Shown here piece by piece: positions 33,285 to 45,134 of a stretch of DNA of 64,000 nucleotides. Numbering within the stretch: the stretch's first letter is position 1; every line of letters begins with the position of its first letter. The stretch is taken from positions 186,001-250,000 of the forward strand of contig JAFJTR010000009.1 of the NCBI GenBank assembly GCA_022559985.1, in the 5' to 3' direction. The notes beneath the pieces are model-generated. The model was given only the letters and a program-made list of their open reading frames with translations, searched no databases and had not been told where the DNA came from. A program made the position numbers and the translations under genes. This DNA comes from Parastagonospora avenae f. sp. tritici 18332-5 (lineage: Eukaryota > Ascomycota > Dothideomycetes > Pleosporales > Phaeosphaeriaceae).

Positions 33285-34246
33285 CTACTCGTTCTTCCAC
33301 TCAGCCTTCTGCTTGGACGCAAAAGCCGACATGCCAATCTTCTGATCCTGGCTGCCAAACAGGCCGTGGAAGACTCTCCTCTCATACTCGACGCCCTCAC
33401 GGATACCGAGCTCCTGGCTCTTGTTGACTACCTCCTTGCACGCCTTGACAGCGATTTGGCTGTAGCTCGCAATCTTCTCCGCCGTCGCGAGAGCGCCGTT
33501 GACACACTCTTCCGGAGTCTCGAATACCTTCGCGACCAGACCCCACTCGCCCGCCTGTGTTGCCGAGATGTTGTCACCAGTAAGGATAGTCTCCATCGCT
33601 CTTGACTTGCCAACTGCCTTTGTGAGTCGTTGCGAGCCTCCTGCGCCTGGGATTACGCCCAGCTTGATCTCTGGCTGACCGAAGACGGCCTTCGGTCCTG
33701 CGTACATGATGTCACCCATCATTGCAAGCTCGCATCCTCCTCCCAGCGCGTAGCCGTTCACAGCTGTGATCAGAGGCTTCTTGAGGAAGGTGACGAGGTC
33801 GGACCAGCTTTCTATGAAGTCGTTGCCATATGCGTAGCTGAATGTGAGGTCCTTCATCTCCTTGATGTCTGCGCCGGCGGCGAAAGCCTTTTCAGAGCCG
33901 GTCAGGACAATTGCACCGACTGACTTGTCCGCCTGGAAGTCGCGGAGGGCTTGGTTGAGCTCGAGGATGAGGGGTGTGCAGAGCGCGTTAAGGGCCTTGG
34001 GGCGATTGAGCTGGACTATAAGCTGTTAGTCACTTGATCTGGTAGGTTTGAGTGCAATCTAAGCTCCTAGAAACAAAAATGTGGCTATGAAAAAGATGTC
34101 CACTTACTGAAACCAACACCAGGCTTAGGTGTCGATACCATTATGTGCTCATACTGTGGTGCGGAAGCATACCCGCGCACAAACCTGGGCAGACCCGTTG
34201 GCCTGAACTGTGAAGCAACCCGTGCTGTTGACCTGAATGCCTGCAT
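33285..34246 (-). CDS. Mitochondrial enoyl-CoA hydratase
   Basis: Two exons on the minus strand: 34246-34108 and 34015-33285, with a 92-bp intron that joins GVGF to IQLNRPKALNAL. Product 289 residues, the usual length of short-chain enoyl-CoA hydratases. It begins with an Arg/Ser-rich leader (MQAFRSTARVASQFR) for mitochondrial import. Crotonase motifs are AAGADIKEM, VNGYALGGGCELAMM with the first catalytic Glu, and GQPEIKLGVIPGAGGSQRL with the second. It hydrates trans-2-enoyl-CoA in beta-oxidation. It shares a 354-bp divergent promoter with RER1. A 3-hydroxyacyl-CoA dehydrogenase, the next enzyme of the pathway, lies 11 kb away. Confidence 0.9.
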
Positions 34247-34600
34247 CTTGTGTGTGATCAATTGTATCTCGTCTCAAGAAACAATCGCTGAGATTGAAGA
34301 CTACATGGTCAAATGAAGCTCGAAGCTGTGGTGGGTAGCATCGGCGAACCTCGGTTGTGCCTTCCGCCAGAAGACTCCCGTTCCCACTACGCCGCGTGGG
34401 CTCTAGCGTACCTTTTCCGTTAGCGGCCTTCTAGACGTAGCTCCGCCCCGGTTGCGACACGCAGCTGGACTTTTTGACACGACGCCTCAACATTCGCGCC
34501 TCCTTCCCGTCCATCGACCCTCGCCACGTCCATACCACCATATCCGTATCCCCGAGCATTAACACACTAGAAGCATACGGTCGACGCAGTAATTGCAACC
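34247..34600. promoter_or_regulatory. Divergent promoter region, enoyl-CoA hydratase / RER1
   Basis: 354 bp between two outward-facing start codons; it must contain both promoters. GC-rich, with no TATA box close to either start. Confidence 0.5.
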
Positions 34601-35369
34601 ATGGACTCCCCAGAGCCTGATACCCCTTTCGCGGCTGTCACGGCGCAAACGACAAAGTATGGAAGGGTAGGTTATACTAGGACAGCCTGGCGCGTTCGCA
34701 ATCCGCCTGCATTCGCATCTATCAGATGTGTGTGGAAATAATAGAGGGGTCTTTTGCTGATAGCCAGCAGATGTTCCAAACATACCTCGACAAGTCAACA
34801 CCATACACACCATACCGATGGGGCGGAACAGCAACACTCTTCATCCTCTTCGGGCTGCGCATATTCTTCGCACAAGGATGGTATATTGGTACGCATTGCC
34901 GGCATCAGCATCCGCCGCAATTGCTAACGCGCCACCAGTTGCATACTCGCTAGGCATCTACCTTCTCAACCTCTTCCTCGCCTTCCTCTCCCCCAAATTC
35001 GACCCCGCGCTGGAACAGGATGAAGGCATGGAGGACGGCAACGCCAGCGGGTTGCCGACAAAAGAAGATCAAGAGTTCCGGCCGTTTGTCCGCCGGCTGC
35101 CAGAGTTCAAGTTCTGGTACTCGACGACCCGCGCGATTACCATTGGCTTTTTCTGCAGCTGGTTTGAGATCTTCAACCTCCCGGTTTTCTGGCCCGTCTT
35201 GCTGGTGTACTGGCTGATTCTTTTTGGCCTGACGAGTGAGTTTATGCATGGCTGGAGTGCAAGGGGGATTGCAAGCTAATACGAAACAGTGCGCCGACAA
35301 ATCCAACACATGATCAAATACCGCTACGTTCCGTTCACGGTAGGAAAGACGCGGTACTCGGCGAACTGA
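34601..35369 (+). CDS. RER1: RER1, ER-retrieval membrane receptor
   Basis: Four exons: 34601-34666, 34768-34888, 34939-35235 and 35290-35369, with introns of 101, 50 and 54 bp. Product 187 residues, matching the family length. Hallmarks are YLDKSTPYTPYRW near the N-terminus, four hydrophobic segments, FRPFVRRLPEFKFWYS, and the C-terminal block RRQIQHMIKYRYVPF, which appears only after the last splice. RER1 cycles between Golgi and ER and returns escaped ER membrane proteins by binding polar residues in their transmembrane segments. An insert of small polar residues sits before the conserved FRPF block. Confidence 0.92.
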
Positions 35370-35799
35370 GCGCTCACGTTAGATCGCTAGTTCCTTCTTC
35401 GATATGCCCGGGGCGGCGTTCGCACGTTTGGGCAGCTGTAGCGCTTTCGATTCTACACTTTAGGGATAGACTTTGTAGGGTTGGGGCCGCCGCTTTTGGA
35501 TTGCAAGAGCGACGCCACTGGGAGCAAGCATGACTACGGCTGGATTGTCACATTATGTGTACACGTAGCAAAACGAGCAATTTATACCATTAATATTCAT
35601 GTTAGGTGTCATGATGTTGCTTGCATCCGTACCACTAGCGGAGGATACTAGTGTCTGTTCTGTGCAGCTACGAAGAGTCGTTTTCAGGGCTCTTTACACC
35701 ACGCTTCTAGACCTTTCTAATCCTCAAAATGTCCGAACCCACGCTATGCGCCCTACCCAAAAACGCCGCCCATGCTCGCGCATCAAAAGCCAACAAACT
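35370..35799. other. Intergenic between convergent genes
   Basis: 430 bp between the RER1 and TFB2 stop codons, containing both 3' UTRs. No coding frame supported. Confidence 0.5.
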
Positions 35800-37270
35800 C
35801 TACCTCCCTCCCTTCCCCTCCTTCTTCTTCTTCAAATACCCCGCCACCTGCTCCACATGACTAACAAAAAAGCACCTATTCGCATCATTCTTCCACACCA
35901 GCACGCCCAGTGCCTGCGCATAGCCCATGACATCTCGATACTCGCTCTCCGACCCAAACTCACGCATCAAATAGCCCGTCGTAACTTCGACGCGCTCGCC
36001 TTCGTACTCCCAGAGACGGATCTGGTCCATAACGGTAGGCGGCAAGGGCGGGTTGGATTTTTGCATCTGCGGATGCGCGTAGGTGGTTAGGTAGGAGATG
36101 ATTTGCGCGGACGTGATACCCGCTTGGACGGCGCGGTGGACGGATTCCTTTGTGAGTTTGCCGGAGACGAGGTTGGGGAAGCGGTGTTGGAGTTTGGTGA
36201 ACAAGCTCAGAATAGCAATCTGGATCAGACTGTTGGTGTACGCGTAGAGTCTGTAGTTCGTCTCGACGATGATGAAGCCCTTGTTTTGGGCCTTGCTGTC
36301 CGGTTTCTCCGTGGTGCCGACGTCAGAGCCCGGGAGGGCGCCGGAGTCGGATGTCAAGGTGGTGGCAAGGCGGGTGGGGTAGAATGTAGGTGACTCTTTG
36401 GAGCTGCGGTAGACGATGCCCATGGCTGAGAGGTCGTCGAGCATGTGGAGTTGGCTGGGGGAGAGGGTGGAGGTGGAGTAGTCCTGGCCGAGTTCAAGAG
36501 ACCCGAGCATGAAGAGGAAGGAGAGGACTTCTGTCTCTGACATGCCCAGATCATCGACCATCTTGAGGTATACTATCAGCAGATTCCAGACCTGGGCATT
36601 CGTCTCCTGCAGCACAAAGCTGAACCCCTCTTTAGTGATTCTCGGTGTCCCATGCACTGTCCTGACCAAATCCCCCGTATGCAGCAGCTTCTTCGTCCCA
36701 GGCCCGACGTCCATCTTCACGCTCCCTGGCTGAAACCCTGCAGCTCCACTGACCATGAAGAACAATATGCCCTCCCACTGCTCTCTTGCATGCGCATCCA
36801 GGAACTCAATACTAAGCCTCTTCTCCCCTCTCTCAGCTTTCGACGCCGGTACACCAAACGTGCGGTGCGTCCCCGACCCTTCAATAGCATGGCGCAAGCT
36901 ACGCTGAAACCCAGGAATGAGCGAGTACGACAGGCTTTTATCGTCTTCCCGCTTCGACCCGAGGATATGTAGGCGCTCGAGAATATCAAGGGCTTGTACG
37001 CGTTCGCTACGCGCCGAGGGCTTGAACCAGGCTTCGAGGTCGGCGGCGGGAAAAGACGAGGGCATGTAGAGCATCGCCATGACTATTGACTTTGCTGTGC
37101 CAGTATTAGCTTTTAGTCAACAGGCCTGACATGTGATACGTACCCAAGTGCGGCAACATGCACCTAAAAACCGCCAGCACTGTCGACGGCGCCTCATACA
37201 GCTTCCTATGCGTCTGCAGCGGCAAGCCCTGCAGATACTCGAGGGCCTGAATCGATGATGACGCCGACAT
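35800..37270 (-). CDS. TFB2: TFIIH core subunit TFB2 (p52)
   Basis: Two exons on the minus strand: 37270-37144 and 37094-35800, with a 49-bp intron joining RCMLPHL to AKSIVMAMLYM. Product 473 residues, close to yeast Tfb2. Family blocks are ALEYLQGLPLQTHRKLYEAP, FKPSARSERVQALDILERLHI, REQWEGILFFMV, ETNYRLYAYTNS with LIQIAILSLFTKL, the segment GITSAQIISYLTTYAHPQM, and the C-terminal VMDQIRLWEYE. TFB2 anchors and stimulates the XPB/Ssl2 ATPase and binds Tfb5, so it acts in promoter opening and nucleotide excision repair in the nucleus. It shares a 296-bp divergent promoter with the thioesterase gene. Confidence 0.92.
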
Positions 37271-37566
37271 CGCTGTAGATGTGGGCTTAGAAATTAGTTT
37301 GCTACCGTATTATCATGTTCGGGTGATACATGAAAACATAAGCGCCAAATGTCGCGTAGGAAAAGTCGTTGTCGCGCGAAAGTACAGGTCAAAGAAAGGT
37401 GTCGATGTTCCGACCTATAGTTCCATGACGCGCCAAGTGGGCGGAGACGAGCCCCACGCTTCCGCTCCGCCCCTAACCTAGCGCGGGAGATGCGGCTGGA
37501 ACTGCCGAGTGAGATGTCGACTTCACACCTTCAATACTGGGAGATACAGGGAGATACTGTTGAAAG
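37271..37566. promoter_or_regulatory. Divergent promoter region, TFB2 / thioesterase
   Basis: 296 bp between outward-facing start codons. No distinct motif recognised. Confidence 0.45.
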
Positions 37567-38354
37567 ATGGCCGCTACGAAGTTTGTGCGCTCCGTAAGCT
37601 CTACGCTCACATTACTTAGTCTGGTCACGTGGAATTGACCAATATCCCAGGTCTGGGAGTCTTTCCGAGCCAACTCTGGTCTTGAGCCAAGGTATATCCA
37701 TCCTCGGGTATAGCTTCAACAGTGCTAACCCATGACGCCAGACTACTTGATGGCGTATGACGATCCGTAGCCTTCCATCAATTGTGCTCACTCCCAAACA
37801 GCTCCGAGTAACCTCCGCAGTCCCAGGCCACGTCAAGTTCGAACTGGACATCCAGAAAGAGCATACAGTCCGTTCCGACCTGTCGTGTATCAAAGACATC
37901 ACTGATAAATTCCAGAATCGACTCAACATCCTCCATGGCGGAACGATAGCTAGCATGGGTACGACGACCCTCACTACTTTAGTACAATGATTCTGACTGT
38001 CACAGTCGACCTGGGCGGTTCGCTAGCCGTAGCATCTCGCGGCCTCTTCGCGACTGGCGTCTCGACTGATTTGAATGTAACCTACCTCTCATCAGGTGGT
38101 AAAGTCGGTGACCTGATACACGCCGAAGTAACTTGCGACAAGTGTTCGTTTACCTCTGATTGTGCTCCACCTGCGCCTTCGCTAATACATCTTCAGTCGG
38201 CAAGACTCTTGCGTACACATCAATCAAATTTTCAAACAACAAGGGTGAAGTATTTGCCAGAGGTAGTCACACAAAGTACGTGGCGCTTGCGTGGAAAGAT
38301 CCAAACAACATTGTTGAAGAACTGTCGCCAAAGAAAGAAGAGGGAAAACCATAG
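37567..38354 (+). CDS. Hotdog-fold acyl-CoA thioesterase (ACOT13/PaaI-like), seven exons
   Basis: Seven exons: 37567-37593, 37651-37691, 37742-37754 (13 nt), 37802-37867, 37916-37958, 38006-38143 and 38197-38354. All six introns are 47-57 bp. Every phase closes and the product is 161 residues. Splicing yields the family text: KFVRSVWESFRANSGLEP, LRVTSAVPGHVKFELDI, the active-site block NRLNILHGGTIASMVDLGG (HGG motif split by introns 4 and 5), STDLNVTYLSSGGKVGD, CDKFGKTLAYTSIKF and RGSHTKYVALAWKD. ACOT13-like enzymes hydrolyse medium to long acyl-CoA as tetramers, often in mitochondria. The intron density (one per 27 codons) is high for this genome. Confidence 0.88.
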
Positions 38355-38621
38355 AGATTCGAGCGATGATGTAGATCATAATGTTCATTGATGCGTGCTA
38401 GACATGTGCTAGTGATACAATCATTCGCGCCAATCGCTTTGCCACGCTGTACCGTCCGTGGAGGAGACATCTGTATTCCGTACATGTCATCGACGTCCTT
38501 CACCCCTTGGTTGAGAGATTGCTTCGAAATTTTCAGTATCATGCAGGGAACATGCTTTTGCTTGCGTTGTGCCCTGTCCAAATCCCACCGCCCTTTCCAT
38601 GCAGCTCTGTCATTGACAGGC

Positions 38622-40878
38622 TTAAGAGCTACCAGGAGACATATCGGCGTTCTGATCGTCACCCGTGCCCCAACCCTTACCTTTCAACAGATTGACAAAG
38701 CTGCTTTTCCGTGGGGTCAGCTTCCTCATGGCTCGGCCAAAAGATCCTTTGTTATCGCTCGGCGGGTTGTCGTGCTTACGGGGTGGGTGCATCGGATACT
38801 CCGCGCTCAACATTCTGTTGTCTTTCCGGTACTTGTACTCAAACTCCTGTAAATCGTGTTAGCATGACCTCCCATCGTCCTAGAAGTCTGGTCATGTCAC
38901 GTACCCATAAGCTGTTTGCTGCCTGCTCCGTGAGACATAGGTCGCGCATTTGCGCAAAGATGTGGCACGCTGCTAGCTTGTCTTGACTCAGTCTGCACTG
39001 GCCCAACTGGCCTTCTGGTATATGTGTTGGATCAAGCTCAGCCATCATAGCTTCCGTGCGCCAATGATCGCATCGAGACTGAAAACGGCCGGCCCAGTAC
39101 AGCGGTGGCATGTAATCTCGAACCTGAAGGTAAGACTCAATGTCAGCACTTTCTTCATATTGCTGATCAGAAATGGACCAGGGTCGATCGTCCTGGGTGT
39201 ATTGTACACCTGTCAAGGATTCCGTTGAAGGCTGTGTCGAGGTGGCGCTCTGTAGGAAGGATGCCTTGTAAGGCCACGGCGGCTGCGTGACGATGCTATC
39301 AGAAGAGTTTGAGGGAATGGTTGATGTGGGACCAGCCTGCGCTGCATGATCGGGCGCGGTAGAGACAGTATGCTTCGTTTCCTCAGGAATGGACTCGCAG
39401 GAGGCAGCCGTCGAAGCCATCTTGTAGCGATACGTCTGATAGGAAGATGTTGGTTGAAAGAAGCTTGAGAGAGATGGTGTCCGATATTGGTCTGGGATGG
39501 CAGGTACTGGGGGCAAACTTTCCGTGCTTGTTCCAAAATTGTGGAAAGTGAAGGAACGTGGAAGTCTCACCTCATGGTTTGCTGCTGCCAGCGCACGCGA
39601 AGACCTCCAAATCCCTCCTAGACCGTTCGGGGTGTTCAGTGTTTTCCTCTGCTGTTCCTTGTCTGATTTCAAACGCGGTAGCTCTGGTCTTGGGGTTTCT
39701 GGTAGCAGCGGTGCTGGTGTGTGTTTTCGGAGACCCAATCTGGGCTGTACAATTGAACTACCTTTTGCAAGTGAGGGTTCATGCTCCTTTGGTTGCACGC
39801 GCTTGGCAGTGACGGGCGTTTGCTCGGCGAGATTCGAGCTCATGCGTTTCTTTGCCATTGGTGGAGTGCTCTGGTGTGGCTGTTTGCTAGAGCCAAGCGG
39901 AGATTCTTTAACAACTGAGCTTCTATTCTTCACCGTCGCAGGCGCTGCTAGGCTTTCGCGCTTCAGACTGTTTTCTAAGATCTGAGAGCGTCTCTGGCTC
40001 ATGCGATGGTTCGTAGGTATATTCTCTTGTAGAGTAGGCTTCGTGGTGACTGGAGTGCCTGCAGGTTTCTTATATCCTGCTTTGCTGGAAGGTGCGTTGT
40101 GTGCTGGCTGGGGTGAATGCGCCGCGTTCACTAGATTGGGTGTTGTACGTGATCTCACTGCCAGCTTCGAGGGGGAGCCCGCGCTGTCGGCGATTGGAGT
40201 ACGACGGTTGACGACATGTGGTTCGCGTCGCGACGTGGGTTGAGAAAGGTATTGACGTGGACTGGAGACGCGTCGTTCCGAGAGAGGAGGGCTCGGCGAA
40301 GGTATCTTGGAAGGCATTGCGCGCAACTTGGGGTCGGTGACAATGGTGACAGGCTGAATCTTGATCGCCCTGTCTTGGTCATCACAAGAACCACCCGAAA
40401 CAGATCTAACTGGTCGTGGTAGAAAGCTCGTCGTTCGTGAGCGAGGCAGTGCCGAGGACGTCGCGTTCACTTCATCAGTCTTTGTAGTATCCTCGAGTTG
40501 AGTAAGTGTATCAGGTTTCATTGCCGCATCAATTGGCCTCTTTGAAGCTGCCAGATCGCGCGGCTGTGATAAAGGCGCGTCAAAATGGGGAGGGGACGCG
40601 TTTGCTCCCGAGGCCGTTACTGCAATAGTAGGTTTGGGGACAGGGTGCCGACCAGGTGTAATCTTTCGCTGAGATAGAGGATTGGAAATAAAAGCGAGGC
40701 CATGACTGAGCGTCCTCCGGAACTTGCTCGCGCCGTGAGGAGCGGCACCGCCACCTGGGGGCTGCTGCTGGGCTACCTTTCTGCCCACCATGTCTGCCGT
40801 CTCTGCCTCGCCGTGCTGAGCTGCCTCCCACTGGGCGCGTATTTGCTCAAATCTTGCTCGGTCTGGATACATTAGCAT
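38622..40878 (-). CDS. Unrecognised Ser/Pro-rich protein with conserved-looking C-terminus
   Basis: Two coding exons on the minus strand: 40878-38905 and 38846-38622, separated by a 58-bp intron with a GCTAAC branch site; product 732 residues. I place the start at MLMYPDRARFEQIRAQWE (ATG 40876-40878). A GTAAGT...CAG intron directly upstream is then in the 5' UTR, since reading through it gives a stop. Residues of about 100-530 are low complexity (Ser, Pro, Arg, Thr) and probably disordered. Folded-looking parts are the N-terminal helix and the region RDYMPPLYWAGRFQSRCDHWRTEAM to the end, rich in Trp and Cys, with a basic tail. I do not recognise the family. Confidence 0.7.
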
Positions 40879-41216
40879 AGCTGCGGCGTGGACAACGTCG
40901 ACGTGGGGGAAGCACTTACTTTTGGTGTGGTGTTGACGACACGAGGTGAGCAAGCTGGAGGAGGTGAAGAGGGAAGGCACGAAGCAGCTACCCCCATAGC
41001 AACCACCAGGGCACGACGTCACACAACAAAAACACGTGCCGATGTAGGGGAGAGCAAAAGAGAGGATTCGGCAGTTGCGACTGCAATTATGTCATGGCAT
41101 GAGATAGAGACTACTACGAAATAAAGGGTATACAAAATTCGAGAAACGCAAAACATTCACGCCACGCTATGCAAGTGTCGAATATCCAGCTAGTCATGCA
41201 CACATACTACCTCTAT
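40879..41216. other. 5' UTR and intergenic
   Basis: Holds the probable 5' UTR intron of the gene ending at 38622 (donor GTAAGTGC, ending just before 40878). It also holds the short gap to the TOF1 stop. Nothing else seen. Confidence 0.5.
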
Positions 41217-44200
41217 TTACTCCGAGTCGCTATCGACGATAAAGGCTCCCCTTTTACGTGCTATCGGCCGTCTTGCAATAGGTGTCGCTTCGTCTTCCTC
41301 GTCGTCATCGTCCGCCATCACAACATCTTCGTCTTTTCCTGCGTTAGATGTAGCAGCTCCCGTTGTGGTGTTTTCATCACTCTCGTGTACGCCATTGGCA
41401 TGCTGCGATGATAATGGAGTGTCAGTAGCCTCGTTTTCGACTTCGGTCTCGTCGTGCATCACATCTCTTGCCGATAAAGACGGAGCTCTACTGCTAGGAG
41501 TTGCAGCGTCCTCAACATCCTCGTCGCTACCGTCGCTGTCTGCAAATGGCTGCGCCTTCCTTTTAGGCGGAGTCTTGCGCCTCTTGGTCCTAGATGTTGA
41601 GTCATCTGCTTTCCTCTTCTTGGACGTGTTGGTCTCTGTGCTGCCTGATGTGAGAGATTTGCCGAACGCCTTCATGATCTCTGTTCGAAGTGCTTCTTCA
41701 CGCGCGAAGAACTCCACGTCCTTGTTGTTGTCATCTTCGTCATCCGAGTCGTGCACAAACTCGGTACTTTTCTGCTTGGCGAACTTCTCGAGCTCCTTTC
41801 TGCGTCGAGCTTCGGCTCTGCGGTCCTTCTCCTCGTCGTCCAACTCAACCGGCGTGCCAACCCGTTGACGGCGCTTTAGTTTCTTCCGCTCGCCATCAGG
41901 TTTCCTCTCCGTAGCTTTTCCGGCCCGGTATTCGCCATGATCCTCTTCTACTATATTGTCTGCTTCGTCGTCATCGTCGTCAAAGTCTACCCGGCGGGTC
42001 AAGCGGCGGGCTGCCGATGCTTTGCTTCGGATGAGGTCCTCGGGGCCCTTGCCATCTTCGTACGTTGGTGGATCGAACTCGTACTTGCGCAGTAGATTGA
42101 TGGCGAATTCTAGATCAGTTGACGTGAACGTCGAGGCGATGATCCACGTCGCGTCGGGATCGTGCGCTTCACCCAGCCTGGAGAACCCTACAAGCGTCAT
42201 AAGCAGTCGCAGCTTATTGTCCTTGAACATCGCTAGACGGCGCTCTTCGCTGTCAGGCTTCACAACTAGACTTTGTCAGCTTATTTCAATCTTGTTGAAG
42301 GGCCTGATTTACGGATGGATGGAGGCTTCGGGGACTCCTCTGGATTTTCAACCACTTCTTCACCTTCCGGCCGCTCGGCAGCCGCCAGCGCTTTGCGTGC
42401 CTCTTCAGCATCCTCCCATGCTTTACGCTCCTCTGCTGCAGAGGCGAGGATGTCTCGTACCCAATGTAGTGCATCCGACTTTGCCTGGTTAATCAACACG
42501 CCAACAGCGACTCCAATCTGCTCTGGCACCTCCATGCCAGGTTTGACTTCGAGCTCTGCCGGCGCACGTGGCGTTGACTTGGTGATCTCACGATCGTAGC
42601 CATGATCGAGGAAAAACAGTGTGGCTGGAATCTTGCTGAACAGCATTTCCACAACAAGCTCTGACCTCTCCTGTACCTTCTTGACAACTTGTCTAAAGAA
42701 ATGCCTGACGAACTCATCCCACTCTTTGTACGCAGGTGATTCTGGGTCTAGACCACCCGGGCCCTTCATCATTTTGGTGAAGAGCTGAAGGATGTCGACT
42801 CGGCATAATAGAACACCAAGCTCCATCTTGAATGCAACTCGGTGGAAGAAGCGGTGCGTCCGCTTCAATTGTTCGGTATCGAGATCGCTGAAGTATCTCG
42901 CAAATGCCACGAAGGTGTTGACGCTGCTTTGATTAACGAACTTTGCCGCAAAACGCTGAAAGTCAAACTTTCGCTCTGATACCGTCCGTTGTGCTTGTTG
43001 TATGTCTTCGGTGTCTGATATATGGCCTTCCTCGTCACCGTTAGCTCCGTGGGTTTCCGCTACTTTCTTCTTGATCTTCCGAGCACGTCGCTTCGATTTC
43101 ACCTGTAGGTCCACGTTCTGTTTTGCATATCGTTCCAACATCCGCAAGAACACATGGGAAAGTTCAGTGACCGCGTCCAAGTAGCCAAAACCTTGACCGT
43201 TGTATGATCTCAAAATAATGACCACACGGTCGTGGGTCGATTCTTCATAGAAGATGCGGTTTTGAATGTTCTCGGCAATCTCCTGGTCATCTTCTAGCGC
43301 CGATTCTGACATTTCGTGAACGGTAAGCAGAATCTGGGTAAAGCACTTCATGCCGGCATTGAGATCCTGCCATGCCTTTTCGTCCTGACTCTTTTGCATG
43401 AATCTGTTCAATAAGATGAACGTCTCTTGGTTCATAACTTCAGCTACCAGGCCGTAACTCTCGTCCTCGGCAGTAAGGACTGCAGGATCTTTCGGATCAG
43501 CAGCCCGCTCCTTCATTGTTCGCCGCCGTGCACACTCTGCTCGTAGGAACCAAGACGCCAAGTAGAAAAACTGTCGAGAATGACGTATCTCGACTCGCTC
43601 GGTCTCGCGTTCGATGGCCTTTCGCAGGTGCAAGAAGAGCGGGTTGAATGAAGAATCGAGAAACTCTTCAACGAACGCCTTGATGTGCTTGCGGGCGGAG
43701 ACAGACAGTGGAACGGGCAAGTCGAATTCTTCTCTCTCTTGTTCTCCGTCCACTTTCTTGCCGGGGCGCCTGGGCTTGTTCCACTTCTTCGTCTGGTCCA
43801 TCTTCTGCATACTAGCCTGTGCTTTGCCGAGGACGTCCTGACCGGATATTGTTGTCACCTTCTCGTCGTCGCGCTTCACCCATATCATCGTGCCGAATCG
43901 ATTGTGCCGAGTCGGTGCGTTTCGAGCATATCCTGCAAGCATTGCTTTCTCCTTCTGCATCAGATTTTTCAGCTCGTCAGCGTTCTTTGTACCGAGCTTC
44001 TTGTCCTCCATGAATAGCTTCTCGGCATCAATGCCCTTGAGCAGGAAGAACAGTATCTCAAGCACGATCACATCTTGCGCTACGAAATCTTCTCCAATGC
44101 TCGACGCAACACTCAGCAGGACCTGGAATATGTCCTGCTCGTGGAAGGTGTCGATAGTTGCTGACCGAGACACTTCCGCCTCGTCAATGTCCATAGGTGC

Positions 44201-44887
44201 ACTCGTTGGCGGCGAAAGCATAGCAATATTGCGGATAAAGTACAGCGCGATACGGATGATGCCCTCGTCTCTTGGAGTTCGTTCGCGCAGCGGCACGGCC
44301 ATTGAGGGCAGGGCGATCTTGACGGCTGTCTGCAGCGTTCGATCGCGGTCAAACTGGAGAATCGCTCTCTTGTATCCGATCTGGGCAAGCTGTATGTACG
44401 GTCCATGTCGGTGGTGGTTGACGGTCGCTTCGATGGGGTCGATCTCGAATGGCCATGTCAATGGCACGAGGAGTTCCACTGGCATATGTTAGCTATGAAT
44501 TTTTTTGGGCGTGAAATGTACCTACAAGTCGCGACTGCAATCTTATGCCTCCATTTGTCCTCTATTGCTTTGGGCGAGATCTTCGCAAGTATCTCCAGCA
44601 AATCGCCTTTTACGAGGTTTGCTTCCGCCATGCATCGTGCCACATCTCGTCGATTGAGCTGTCCATCGCCAAACTTGAGCCATTTCCGGAGGTCCTTCAA
44701 ACACAATAGGGCGTCGTCACCGAGGGAGTATGTGCCATCGTCGCCAATCCCACCAAGCTGCAGGCGTGTTAGCCGAAATACTGCAAATGTCGAATGTACA
44801 TACAGCAGTAATAAGACTGTGGACATGAGCACGAATCTCAGGGTCCACTGGGTCTTTTGCCCAGTCGTCCAGCGTCGTTTGGGCCAT
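41217..44887 (-). CDS. TOF1: TOF1/Swi1 (Timeless) replication fork protection protein
   Basis: Four exons on the minus strand: 44887-44804, 44757-44526, 44478-42313 and 42265-41217. The introns are 46, 47 and 47 bp and the product is 1,176 residues. The Timeless N-terminal domain is clear: LGGIGDDGTYSLGDDALLCL, LRKWLKFGDG, LELLVPLTWPFE, GYKRAILQF, IALYFIRNIAML. A central block (FARYFSDLDTEQLKRTHRFFHRVAFKMELGVLL) and the segment DNKLRLLMTLVGF follow. The last 250 residues are acidic and Lys-rich, low complexity. TOF1 forms a complex with CSM3/Swi3, stabilises stalled forks, supports the S-phase checkpoint and recruits topoisomerase I. It is divergent from the HADH gene. Confidence 0.93.
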
Positions 44888-45134
44888 TGCGGTGGTTGAC
44901 AGTGGGAGTCGCTACTTCGCGTCGCGATCACTTCCAGACGCGTCGACGCGTTAATTGATCCATGTGACAAATGCAGCAAATCCGCCAAGACGAGAGCTTC
45001 CTCTCGCGACAGGGGTGCTCCCCACGTCATGCCTCGGCTACGCCTGCAGCGGCTTTCATCGGCCACTTTGCATGCATCACATGTTTTGAACGTCGACGTC
45101 GAGAATTCATTAGGAACTCTGCACATTATACACA
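44888..45134. promoter_or_regulatory. Divergent promoter region, TOF1 / 3-hydroxyacyl-CoA dehydrogenase
   Basis: 247 bp between start codons. It contains ACGCGTCGACGCGT at about 44939-44952, an inverted repeat with ACGCGT at each end. ACGCGT is the MluI cell-cycle box (MCB) known from yeast G1/S genes, which would suit TOF1. Inference only. Confidence 0.5.
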
